Origin: Chlamydomonas sphaeroides
Taxonomy: Eukaryota; Chlorophyta; Chlorophyceae; Chlamydomonadales; Chlamydomonadaceae
DNA: 64,000 nucleotides
Reading direction: 5' to 3'
NCBI GenBank assembly: GCA_001662425.1
Contig: BDDC01000017.1
Span: forward strand, 2,255 to 66,254
The translations under genes were made by a program, and so were the position numbers. A model generated the notes under the pieces. The model saw only the letters and a program-made list of their open reading frames with translations, ran no database searches and was not told where the DNA came from. Positions 11,703 through 21,611 of the stretch are shown one piece after another (position 1 is the stretch's first letter; each line of letters opens with the position of its first letter).

Positions 11703-14700
11703 CCATATACCCTTACAGCAGCGGTGCCTTCTGCCTGTACGCTTAACCTGGTACATCAACTGCTGCCCCAGAACCCTACGGCACTGAGGTCCCACTGAAA
11801 CGGAACCACCGGCAGAACTCCCTGCACGGCGTCAGGCGCATGTGTGTGTCACAAGGAGCTTGGCAAACCCGTACGAGCATGCGACCCAGCCTCGTGGACC
11901 TGCCCCTGGCGCCGCCGCCTCGGCGGTCGCGCCACCCCCGTATCACGCCACCACACGGCGGAGCCGAGCTCGCAGAGCCCGTCCCCCAGGTCCCCCGCTC
12001 CTCCCTTGCCGCCGCGCACTGGCGCCTACTAGCTTGCCATACATGACAGCGGCGTGGGGTCGCGAGGGCCTCACCACACCGTGACGCCCAACTGGACTCC
12101 CACCTTTTCGCGCCCCCCGCAACCCGCCCCAACCCGACGCGGCCCCAGATCAAGTACGTCAAGGGCCTCGACATCTCGGAGCGCGAGGTGGACGAGGCGC
12201 GCCGCCGGCACGCGGAGCTCGAGTCGCGCCAACGCAAAGGTGCGTTGCGGCCCACTCGGGGCCCCTGGCGCTTGGCGCCGCAGGCGCACCGGAGCGCCGC
12301 ACATTGCCGGCAGCCCCTCCTCTCCCCTACACTACCCTCCCCCTGGCCTACCCCTCTCCCTTGCCAGAGCCCTCCTTCTCCGCCGCACAAAAACCCAGCC
12401 TCCTCCCGCCTCGCCCTCTCACCCCTTCTTTCCGCGGCAGGCGCTGCCCTGGCCGCCGAGTTCGCCACCTGCGACTACCTGGGCGCCCGGCCGTACGAGG
12501 ACGCGGCCGGGCCTGCCTCGTACGGCGCCGTGACGTGCATGTTCTCGCTGCACTACTTTTTCGTCACGGAGGACAGCCTGCGCACCTTCCTGGCCAACGT
12601 GGCGGCCAACCTGAGGAAGGGTGAGGGCCCGCTTGGATGCCGCGATGCGTCAAACGCGTCAGCCAGCGCCACCGGGCAGCCGTAACCGGGGCCGTCCCTC
12701 TCACGAGGCCCCCTGCGCCCCCTCGCCACCATCGCGCCCCTCGGCGTCGAGCGCCCCCAGCGAGGCTGCGGCCCCTGCTGCTGGCCCCCTGCTCCCGCCA
12801 CGGCTCCTGCCCGCCCCGCCGCCTTAGCCCTGCTGCCTCTACCGACTGCTCGGCCTCCGGCTGGGTGCGCCCGACGCGGTCCTTCTGACGCAGCCCCCTG
12901 CGCCCCCGCTCCGCTGTGCCGCCCTCGTGCCCCCAGGCGGCTACCTGATCGGCACCATCCCCAGCGGCGCCCGCGTGCTGAGCCTGCTGGGCGGGCGGCC
13001 CGAGCTGCGCACGCCCATGCTGCGGCTGGTGCGGCGCTGGCAGGTGCGGCGGTGGCGGGGGGCAGGGAGGCAGGGAAGGCAGGGAGGCAGGGAGGCAGGG
13101 AGGCAGGCAGGGAGGCAGGGAGGGAAGGCAGCAGGATATGATGAGGGTTAGGGCAGGGGAGGAAGGGAGGGCGCAGGGGCACGCTATGGAGTCTCGACAC
13201 CTGCCCTCATGGGGGCCGCTGCCCCCCTGCCAGTGCCCAGTTCTGTCCCCTCCCTCCCCCGCCCAGGGCGACCCTGCCCGGCCGCCGCCCTTTGGCGCGG
13301 GCTACATCTGCGACATCGCCGACACGGTCACCGCCAGCCTGGAGGGCGCCACGGAGGGCAGCCTGGAGTACCTGGTGGACACGGACCTGCTCGTGGTGGG
13401 GGTGGGGGGAACGGAGGGCAGGAAAGAGAGGGCAGGGGAGGGCGTGTGGGTTTGGCACGGGCTGGGTGCAGCCTGGAGTACCTGGTGGACGCGGAGCTGC
13501 TCGTGGTGAGGGCTAGAGGGGAGGACATGGTGGGTTAGGGCAGTGGAGAGCGGGTGTGGCAGCAGCGGAGCTCGGGCAGCGGGGCTCGGGAATCCTGGGG
13601 GTTCATCCCAGCCCCTGTCGGAACCAAGCCCCTGTCCCCTGTTCCTGCCTCCCTGCCTCCCTCTCTGCCCCGCCCTCGCCGCAGCGCATGGCTGCCGAGG
13701 CGGGGCTGTTCCCGGTGCTCGACTACTGCGACCCGGTGCTGCTCAGCTGCTTTGAGCAGGTGCGAGGAGCGGCGGGTTTGGGGGTGGAGTTTGAGTTTGG
13801 GGCAGGATGCACGGCAGCACGCGTGTCTGGGGAGGTGGGCCAAGCTGGCGGGGGCGGACAGGCGCGCAGAGGGAAGGGCATGAAGCGAGGCAGGGCCGGC
13901 GCGTTCGGGGCGGAGCGGGCGCACGCCGGCCGTCTTCTTGCGCCCCTGCGCCCAACCCCTTCGGCCCGGCGCCCTCTCTCACTGCCCCTCCCCCCCAGGA
14001 AGACGTGGACGCGCCCTTCAAGCGCTTCCGGCCGCTCTTCGCCTCCTCTCTAGCGCTGGACGAGCAGCCGGGCCGCCCGCCGCCGCTGCCGCCCAGCAGC
14101 CTGGAGAAGGTGGGCGCGAACGGGGGCTGGGAGAAAAACGGAGCGGAGGGATGTACCGATGCAGCAGCAGGGGGCGGAGGGAGGGCTTGGGGAGGCGGGA
14201 AGGCGGCGCTTGAGGCACGGCAGGAGGGCGCTCGGGCTGGCGTTTCGCCGCCCTGGCGCGTCCCCCTGCCTGGCCCCACATCACGACACCGCCTCCCATC
14301 CCACCCCTCGTCTCCTGCTGCCTCCGCAGGCCAGCTCCTTGTTCGTGGCGTTTGTGTTCCAGAAGACCTCGAGCCCCGACGACATCACGGTGCCCATCGC
14401 GCCCGAGTGCACGCCCATGCGCCCGCCAGGAGGCAACGACGGCGGCGGCGGCGGCGGCCGCGGCCGCCGCGGCGGCGGCGGCCGCGGCGGCGGCGGCGGC
14501 GGCGACATGGGTCCCTGGCACGGCCACGGCCACGGCGGCGGCCCCCCGGGCCCCGGCGGGCCGTGGCCTCAGCACCACGGCCCAGGCCCGGGCGAGGAGG
14601 TGGGCTACATGGGGCCGGGCGCAGGAGGCTACGGGCACGGTGGTGGTTTCGGCGGCGACCCGGGACCCATGGGTCACTTCCCACAGGGGCCTGGGGGCCA

Positions 14701-14935
14701 GCGAGGGCCCCCGCCGCAGCACCACCCGCACCACCACCCGCCGTACCCGCCGTACCCGCACGGGCCGCGGCCGCCGCCGGGCGGCCCGTACGGAGGCGGA
14801 CCGCCGTACGGTGGCGGAGGGGGACAGTACGGAGATGGCGGCGGGGGGCCGCCGGGCAAGCGGCCTCGATACGGAGGCGGTGGCGGCGGCGGTGGTGGAA
14901 ATGGGGGTGGCGGTGGTGGCGGCGCGTACGGGTGA
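10545..14935 (+). CDS. RNMT: mRNA cap guanine-N7 methyltransferase, 10 exons, 513 aa
   Basis: Methylates N7 of the guanosine cap of nuclear pre-mRNA, using S-adenosylmethionine. Exons: 10545-10628, 10751-10830, 11111-11189, 12149-12239, 12441-12620, 12937-13043, 13267-13395, 13685-13759, 13999-14109, 14330-14935; splice phases all close. The N-terminus VWEAQRQHYNSHVN matches the family's entry helix. RFAYKQDRLLDMCCGRGGDLHKWK is the SAM-binding motif I region, followed by YVKGLDISEREVDEA (motif II), VTCMFSLHYFF (motif IV), GGYLIGTIPSG, and EYLVDTDLLV from the late cap-binding part. The catalytic core ends near residue 330 with SSLFVAFVFQK. An unusual tail of about 170 residues then follows, almost entirely Gly/Pro/His/Tyr with RGG-like pieces, absent from yeast and animal enzymes and probably RNA- or condensate-associated. 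An intron carries a partial copy of exon 7 (13468-13508). Confidence 0.93.
11267..11317. repeat. 18-base tandem repeat in a methyltransferase intron
   Basis: Nearly three head-to-tail copies of an 18-base unit, GAGGCACGAAGCAGCTTG, lie in the third intron of the cap methyltransferase gene. The last copy is truncated. No function is apparent. Confidence 0.85.
11531..11568. repeat. 38-base dispersed repeat, copy 1, at a (TG)n tract
   Basis: The 38 bases starting TGTGTTCCAGTGTTAGGTAG are identical to 54391-54428. A degenerate version is at about 33149-33178. This copy sits in a methyltransferase intron directly after a (TG)n run, and a second (TG)n run lies about 100 bases downstream. It may be the conserved end of a small mobile element; see findings. 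Confidence 0.75.
11667..11702. repeat. (GT)n microsatellite
   Basis: An uninterrupted GT dinucleotide run of about 36 bases in the third intron of the cap methyltransferase gene. It ends in TGTTCCA, the same bases that open the nearby dispersed repeat. Confidence 0.95.
13358..13508. repeat. Partial duplication of methyltransferase exon 7 3' end
   Basis: Positions 13358-13398 (end of exon 7 plus GTG of the donor) recur at 13468-13508 in the following intron, 110 bases away, with two substitutions in 41 bases. The copy would encode SLEYLVDAELLV and ends in GTGAGG, a better splice donor than the GTGGGG at the true exon end. It could serve as an alternative donor or be a decaying pseudo-exon. 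Confidence 0.85.
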
Positions 14936-16645
14936 GGGGCGGCATCAGGGCCGCGCCCCTCGCGCAGGGGCGGGGCCCTAACGGGCAACGCCCCTAAGGG
15001 ACAGTCGCTGCGCGGGTGCGGCGGCGCGAGGATCAGCGGTGTCCCGTGTGGCTGGCAGGGGGAGGCGCCGTGCGGAGACACCCGCTGGCTTCGGGGACAG
15101 GGCCGATGGTGCTGTGGGGCGGCTGGGGGTAGGCTGGGGCGCCCGCAACGGCGCGCCGGGGCCCGCTTGTCAGCGGCAGCGCGTCTGGTCGGGCACCAGC
15201 CCCTGTTGTGCCGTGGCTTCCGTCCGGGTCTGCAGGCGTCTGCAGGCGGCTGGCGGTGTGAGCTAAGGCTGTGGAGGATGGGCTTGCGAGACGAGGCGGC
15301 GGCTGTGCAGATGGGCCGCGTGTGCGAGGCGGCGGCTGCGGCTTTCTGTTTGGGTTACCACGCAGAACAGCACGTTTACAGACGGCGGGGAGGAGCACGG
15401 TGCGGCGACGGGCGTGTGGCGCTGCTTGGTGGCGAGCGTGAAGCCCGGCGCGAGCGGTATGCTGACAGGTGCCCTGTTTTACACGTGGAGGGTCACCGGG
15501 TGGTGGTGTCATGGGGCTAGGTCATGCGACCGGTGCGGTACCGTACGCGGCGTTGCAGGGGTGCAGCTGTGGCGTCGGCGTCTATGCCGTGTCGGTGGGA
15601 TTTGCCGCGGGCCAACACATCGCAGCTACACCAGACCCGCAGCCACAACAGCAAGAAAAACATGGTAGCCGTAGTTAGCTAATGTCGTAGATTATAAAGA
15701 AACAACGGGGACCCGTCGAGCAAGGGGCGGCGAGAGGAGCCAGCGGAAAAGATGCTCTGCTGCGGGTAAATGGTGTTGGGGGGCGGGGTGGGCCATGCCA
15801 GGAAGGGGCGGGCAAGGCACCATGGCGCTCGAACAAAGCCTCGCCTCCGCCCTCGCCCCTCCGGCAGGCGATGACGATGCGCGAGCCGTGGCTCGTCAGC
15901 TGGCACGTCCACGTTTGCTGTGCTATCAAATTGCGTAAAGCTAAGATGCAGTCAGGAGACAACATCGGATGCGCTGCCAACCCGGCACGACCCCTGCAAA
16001 TGGCCCCGGCCACCCCACGCACGCATCTGCCGCGCCGCTGCACCTCGAGCGCCCAATCGCGGTGCACAGCCTCTGCACGAAGAACAGATAGCTGCGGGAG
16101 ATGCCGTATTCGTATGGATGATGCTTATGTAGAGCGCGGAGCGCACAAAGCAGGGGGGCAGCCCATCGACACCACCATCATACATACACCCTCGCCACGT
16201 CGTAGAGTCAACAACGCCCAGCGAGAACACACACCATGCCTGATACAATTTGCACAGTCACACCACACTTGAACGACCACACGCAAATGCAAGTCCACCA
16301 CCCTCCCCCTGCTGTCAGCCGACACCGACCCCACCCCCACCCCCTTGTCGTCCGTCGCCCCACCCCAGCGCCCATGCTGCCTCATTCATGGCTCCCATCG
16401 ACCCATCAGTCCATGCGCTTGGCTTCTGGTTGAGTTCGCAATCCCTCACGCGCTGAGCCGCCGCTGGGGCACAGCCCCAGCCCGCACCTCCTTCCGCCGG
16501 CACCAGCATGCGCTCGGCCTGCAACACAGGGCTCCGCATCCCCTCCCCGTCACCCGCCCCTGTCGGCTGCACGTGCACGTGCACGTGCCTACACAACTGT
16601 CACTCGGACTAGAGCCGGGGCGGACGGCAAGCTCGATCCACCGCA
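14936..16645. other. Convergent intergenic region
   Basis: Lies between the stops of the cap methyltransferase (+) and the proline-rich secreted protein (-). It presumably contains both 3' untranslated regions. Short frames on both strands show no domain or splice support. Around 15660-15720 and 15920-16350 the sequence becomes less GC-rich, as expected for noncoding DNA here. No RNA gene recognised. Confidence 0.45.
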
Positions 16646-19516
16646 TCAGCCCCTGCTGGGGTACAGCACGCGGCCGTCGAAGCGCACGTCGTCGATCCAC
16701 AGGCCCTTGGCCTTGGGCCGCTTGACGCTCTTGACGGTGATGGCCACACCGCCTAGCGTGCTGTTGCGCAAGAGGGCTGGCAGCTGGTAATGACCGCCGC
16801 TGGCGGACACAGGCAGGCGTATGCCGGCGCGCTCGGGGGGCACGGCCACCTCCAGCCAGCCGCCGCAAGGCGTGGCGTCGGGACCTGAAGGGGGCGTGTG
16901 GGCGGGCGCAGGAGGCGGCATGGAGCAGGCGGAGACGTCAGCGTGTGTGTTGGAAGGGAGGGGAGGGGAGGGGAGGGGGGGGCCAGGTTGTTGCCGTACA
17001 CCAGCTGGATTCAAATGCCAGCTGAAAGTCAAGTAGCGCTGCATGTCGACAGGAGGTTGAGTGCTGTTAGAGTCCCGGGGCTGCCAATCCAGGCAGTTGT
17101 CCCTGGTACCGTACCCTACTCTGACTGTCACGCTGGTTGCATACTGAAAGCCCGCGGCTTTGCGCGGCGCCAGCCTATGTCTCTGGCTGCCCCGGCTGCT
17201 CGCTCCGGCTTGCCATTCAGCGGGCCCTCGGAAGGGAGCTGCTCCAGCCAGTGGTCACCCAAGCCGCTGCGCCCCCCGGCTCGGCCCCCGGCGCAATACC
17301 TGAGAACACGGGCGCGCCCAGTACCCTGGGGGTGGGGCTGCCGTTCTCGTCGACGGCCGGCCACTCGAGCAGCTCGATCTGTGGCAGGAGGGCAACGGGG
17401 GCAAGGCGGCGGCGTGCGCGCATGGGCACACGCCAAGGCATGCAGGCCTACAGCGCCTCGTGGCACGAGGGCGGCCGCGCGGCGCCCGATCCGCTGGCGG
17501 CTGTCGGCGCGAGCCGGACCACGCTTGTGTGCGGAGCGTGGTCGTTGCTGTGGCTGGCCTCCCCTCGGTGACCCCGCTGGCGCCCCTACCTGTGTGACGC
17601 CGCCTGGGTTGCGGACCTCGTGCACCCGGATAGCCTCCAGCTGCACGGGCTCCTGCGCGCCAGTAGGAGCGGGATTGGGGCAGCAGGGCGCCGGGGGAGA
17701 AAGCTGGGAGGCGGATGGGCCCCAGGGCCCCAGGGCCCCTAGATGACCCCGAAGCGAGCTGCGCCGCTCTATTGTGCGAGGGTATTGGGGCAGGGTCGCC
17801 ATGGGGCATGGTGGGGGTGCGAGGCATGCGCCCCGTCCCTATCCTCCTGGATTGCAGGTACAGGTTCTACAGGTTCTTGACTTTCGTCTGTTTTTTCATC
17901 CTGCTCGTGCCCACGCACTCGCCCCTGACCCGCGCGCCTTTCCCCGCGCCTACCTTCCCTCGCGCCTTCCCCACGCGCCACGCCCCAAGCTCACCCTGAA
18001 GAACAGCTGCACCGTGAACTTGCGGCGCCGCGGCCGCCAGGCGCTGGCGCAGGGCTTGCAGCAGTCACCTGGGTCGCCGCACTTGGTCTCGCCGGCGTCA
18101 ACAAGGTGCAGGGGCGAGTTGTCCACTCGGCGGCGGTGCGACATGAAGCCGGCCTCGCCGTACCAGGCCACTTTACTGCGGGCGTGGGAGGGTCACGTGG
18201 GGGAGCGGAGGGTGGGAGGGTCAGGTGGGGGAGCGGAGGGTCAGAGGGGCAGGTGCGGGCGCGGTAGGCGGGCGGGCTAGGGCGGGCAGGAGGCTGGCGT
18301 TGGGAGAGGGGGCTGAGCGCGTGCTAGGCAGCATGATGGGATGATGGGGCCAGGCGCCACTGGCTGGGCCCTGCTGCAAGTGGTACCTGGGCCCCGCCCT
18401 GCTGCATATGGTTCCTGGTTTCGGTTGACATTAGGCTACCAGGTTGCAGGCCAAGCCGAGCTCGAGCTGCCGCGGAGGTCGTGGCAAGAACAGGGACCGC
18501 CCGCACCTGCTCTTAGTGACTGCGCCGTCCGCTGAGATGTTGGCAAAGGACTGGTAGAGCGGGCGCTCGGGCTCCGGCGGCTCCGAAGAGGGCGGCGGCG
18601 AAGGGGTGTAGTTGGGTCGCGGCGGCGGAGAGTCGCGCCGAGGCGGAGGAGGCTCGGTGGACGCCGGGGGAGGGGAGGTCCCGTCGGAGTGAGGTGGCGG
18701 AGAGGCGCGCCGGGGCGGGGGCAGATCGGTGGACGCCGGGGGAGGAGAGGTCCCGTCGGAGTGAGGTGGCGGAGAGGCGCGCCGGGGCGGGGGCAGATCG
18801 GTGGAGGCCGGGGGAGGGGAGGTCCCGTCGGAGTGAGGTGGCGGAGAGGCGCGCCGGGGCGGCGGGGGCGCGATCGCAGGCGGCAAAGACGAGGGCGGCC
18901 GGGGGCGTGGCGGCGGCGATGTGCGCTCGGGGTGAGCTGGAGGGTGCGGACTGGAGCGCGGAGGCGGGGAGGCGCGCTCGGGTTCGTGCGGCGTAGTGGA
19001 CGGCGGGGTGGGCGAGGAAGGTGGCGTCCTCGGGGGCGAAGGAGGCAGCCTCGGTCGTCGGGGCGGAGGGTAGGCGCCGGGATAAGAGGGCGGATAGGCG
19101 CCGGGCGGGTACAGGCCAGGTGGGTAGTAGCCGTAGGAGCCCCCAGCCGAGGATGTCAGGGTGCGCCGTACGACTTCTTCAATTTCTTGTGCGAGATCGG
19201 CGACGGCGTCGGGCAGCCCATTCATCAAGTCCATGCTGTTGGTGTCGAGGCCTGCGGCAAGGAAAGCGCCATGTAATTGCCGATGGGCAGCTCATGTCAC
19301 GTCGACATAAACGCTGAACATGTGCAGGGCGAGTTTCCAGCTCTCACAGGCACAAAGCAATCTGCTGCATTGCCCCAGGCGTGTGAGGACCAAGCGCTCA
19401 GCGGCCTCACCGAAGTCGCCGAGGAAAAGCATGTCATCTCCGACCGTTCGGCTTGCGCCAGTAGTCATCACCGTCGCCAGCAGCACTAGCGCTGCTGTAA
19501 TACTCCGCCAAATCAT
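16646..19516 (-). CDS. Secreted hydroxyproline-rich wall/matrix-type protein, 6 exons, 470 aa
   Basis: Minus-strand exons: 19516-19411, 19251-18507, 18175-17995, 17652-17590, 17378-17300, 16884-16646; phases all join. The start MIWRSITAALVLLATVMTTGAS is a clear signal peptide. A short helical region (DAVADLAQEIEEVVRR) follows, then about 170 residues of Pro/Ser-rich sequence with PPP, SPPP and TSPPP runs, including three near-identical 24-residue repeats. Such motifs are substrates for prolyl hydroxylation and O-glycosylation in volvocine wall and matrix glycoproteins. The C-terminal 200 residues are non-repetitive, with a Cys cluster (KCGDPGDCCKPC) and an Asn/Gly-rich module ending GLWIDDVRFDGRVLYPS, resembling a beta-sandwich. 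The usual pherophorin C-terminal Cys motif is not evident, so I call it a wall-type protein without assigning that family. Likely location is the extracellular matrix or wall. Confidence 0.8.
18648..18863 (-). repeat. Coding 72-base tandem repeat in the proline-rich domain
   Basis: Three copies at a 72-base period (GTCCCGTCGG recurs at 18678, 18750 and 18822) encode a 24-residue unit containing ASPPPHSDGTSPPPASTDLP. Nucleotide identity is close to complete, so the expansion is recent or homogenised. Confidence 0.9.
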
Positions 19517-21611
19517 CGTGTCACGGGGCGCGCAGCAGCAAGACGCGGCGCGGCGCCGTGGGCGGCAGAGATGTGTGCGACGGGTGGGAGCGACCCTGAG
19601 CGACGAGCGCTTCAGCGGACTGTGTAAGGCCGCGAGCGACTGCGACAATTAAGTCTGTGACAACAGCATGGGGCTACGCATATGTACGCGCAGTGGCAAT
19701 GGGGACGCAGACGGGTCACGTCACGGTGCCGCGGCGCGGCACCACGCGGCATCCACAGCGAGAGACGGCGAGCGGCAGTGCTTCCACATGTTACTTGACT
19801 TCATCTTGTCTGCGGTTTTCATGGGGGACACTCGGTAGCAGGCTTGACGGGACTGTCCGACTGCGCTCTTGCAACCGCCGCCCTGTGAACGCTAGCAGGC
19901 AGCCTTACTGCGCTCCGGCCTTCCCCACGGGTCCTTCATGGTTTCACGTCGTCACTCCGCTACACAAATGCGAACCTCTACCCCGCCTCGCCCCTCACTC
20001 CGTCACATGCTCAGCTATGCCACGGCCAGGCCTGGAGCCTCCTGGAGCTTTGCCCCCCCGCCCGCCCCCCCCTTCCCGGCGGCTTTACCCCCTTACTTGA
20101 GATGTGGCGATGAGCAGGACGGAGGGAGGAGGCACCTCCCAACCCCACAGGCTCCCCCCCTACCTGGCAAGGCCTCGGGCTTCCACCTCCGCCGGCCGTT
20201 GGACCCTGTTAGTCCTGCCAACGTGCCAAGCTGGGGAGAATGGGCTTGGACATGCGGCAGAAGGCCTGGCTGCCACACCGCGCATACAGCATGTGTGGCT
20301 TCGTTGTTGTTATATACAGCATGTGTATCGGCCCCGGCACTGGTCCCTCACTGGCAAAGCAGCTCGACTTCTCGAGACACCTCCTGCTCTGCAGCCACTG
20401 CAGGACGAGCACTGACCCGCCTGCAAGAGGGTGGCCCTGCGATGTCCAATGGTGACAAATTGTCACGGCCAAAGCATTACGCACAGGCGGCCGTGTTAGG
20501 TTTTTGGTCGAGCCCGTTGCGCCAGATGGTCGAGCAAACGAACGGAAGCTGGACGACCCAGACGGCCTGCTTCCTCGGCCATCTTTATTTTGTGTACATA
20601 CATAGGTCCTAAGGAATGCCTACGAGCGCCAGGGGCTGGAAAAGCGTTGAGTATGTAGCTTTGTAACCGTTGCCCGATGCCAGCTGTCGCTTTGACATGA
20701 CAGCGAGTCACCGTGTGCCGCGCGAACTCGCCTCGGATGAGTGTCAAAGTTCAGCATAGAATATGACGTTTCGCCCATACCAGCGCTCTCGTAGGTGTTG
20801 TCGATCGCCCCTTATGACATGTATCTAATCCTTCTTCCATGCGCACCTGCGCTGCCCTTGCCAGTATGCATCCGATGTGTGACACGTTACCGTCGCTAGC
20901 ACTGTATGAGGGGCTATTGATGGCTCAGCAGGTGGGTGTGGTCAGCAGCGCCGTTGTGAGTGGTGTCCTCGCGCGCCACGGCTACATCATGGTGGCGCGC
21001 CGCGCAAGCATCAAGGCTGTGCGCATGCATGGCGCCATGTAGCTCCCACGGCTTGCAAGTGCGTGTTACACACGACGGGCAAGAAGCACCGGACGCAGCG
21101 ACCTCAAGAACAACCTCACAGCCCCGCATCCTGGCGTGGAGTCCGAGTGCAGCACCGAGATGTGGAGCCAGGCACGCCGCGCTGCCGCCGGGCTGCCGCA
21201 CAACGCATTGCGAGGACTGCCCCGCGCCGCCTCGCCTCGCCTGCGTCGCCCCGCCGCGTAACCAACGCGCCGCCCCGTTCCGCAACGGAGCAACCGCGGA
21301 CGCGCCGCTCCCGCTCACATCGCCGCGCGGCGCGCAAGCGCGTAGCCTCCTTCGCCGCCACCGAGACCGCGCCGCGCCACTGCAGCCCACACGACACTTG
21401 AAGGCCGCCGGACGGAGCCGACGACGCTGCAGTCCAAGCGAATGCGGCCAACGGGCGCGCCCGAACCCCTCCACGCAGCTCGCTCGCTCGGAAGCCACCC
21501 GAACCCACCGCCGCGGCATGCCTCCACCACCAACCCCAGCGCCAAGCCTAGCCGGCCAACGCCCCCTCAGCAGCGCCCCAAGCCCAAGTCCCGAGCGCCC
21601 TCAGTCCTTAC
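19517..21611. other. Region upstream of the wall-type protein and downstream of Acinus
   Basis: Contains the promoter and 5' leader of the proline-rich protein (its gene runs leftward) and the unresolved last exon and 3' untranslated region of Acinus. Acceptors on the minus strand within 21300-21470 could complete Acinus: one after the CTGCAG near 21435 gives a frame stopping at 21315. A minus-strand TGTAA at 21066-21070 fits an Acinus 3' end. The stretch 19660-20900 is less GC-rich and holds no supported gene. Confidence 0.4.

Noticed and set aside
13060..13135. GGCAGGGAGG-rich runs in a methyltransferase intron, possible G-quadruplexes.
   Set aside because: Such simple purine runs occur in many introns here and nothing ties them to function.
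100..13386. Nineteen identical bases encoding YLVDTD in the leftmost gene (100-118) and in the cap methyltransferase (13368-13386).
   Set aside because: The match ends abruptly and the surrounding protein is unrelated. In GC-rich DNA with strong codon bias, a shared six-residue string can arise by chance.
16646..19516. Assignment of the proline-rich secreted protein to the pherophorin family.
   Set aside because: The proline-rich middle is similar, but the diagnostic Cys-containing C-terminal motif could not be found, so only a general wall-type label is used.
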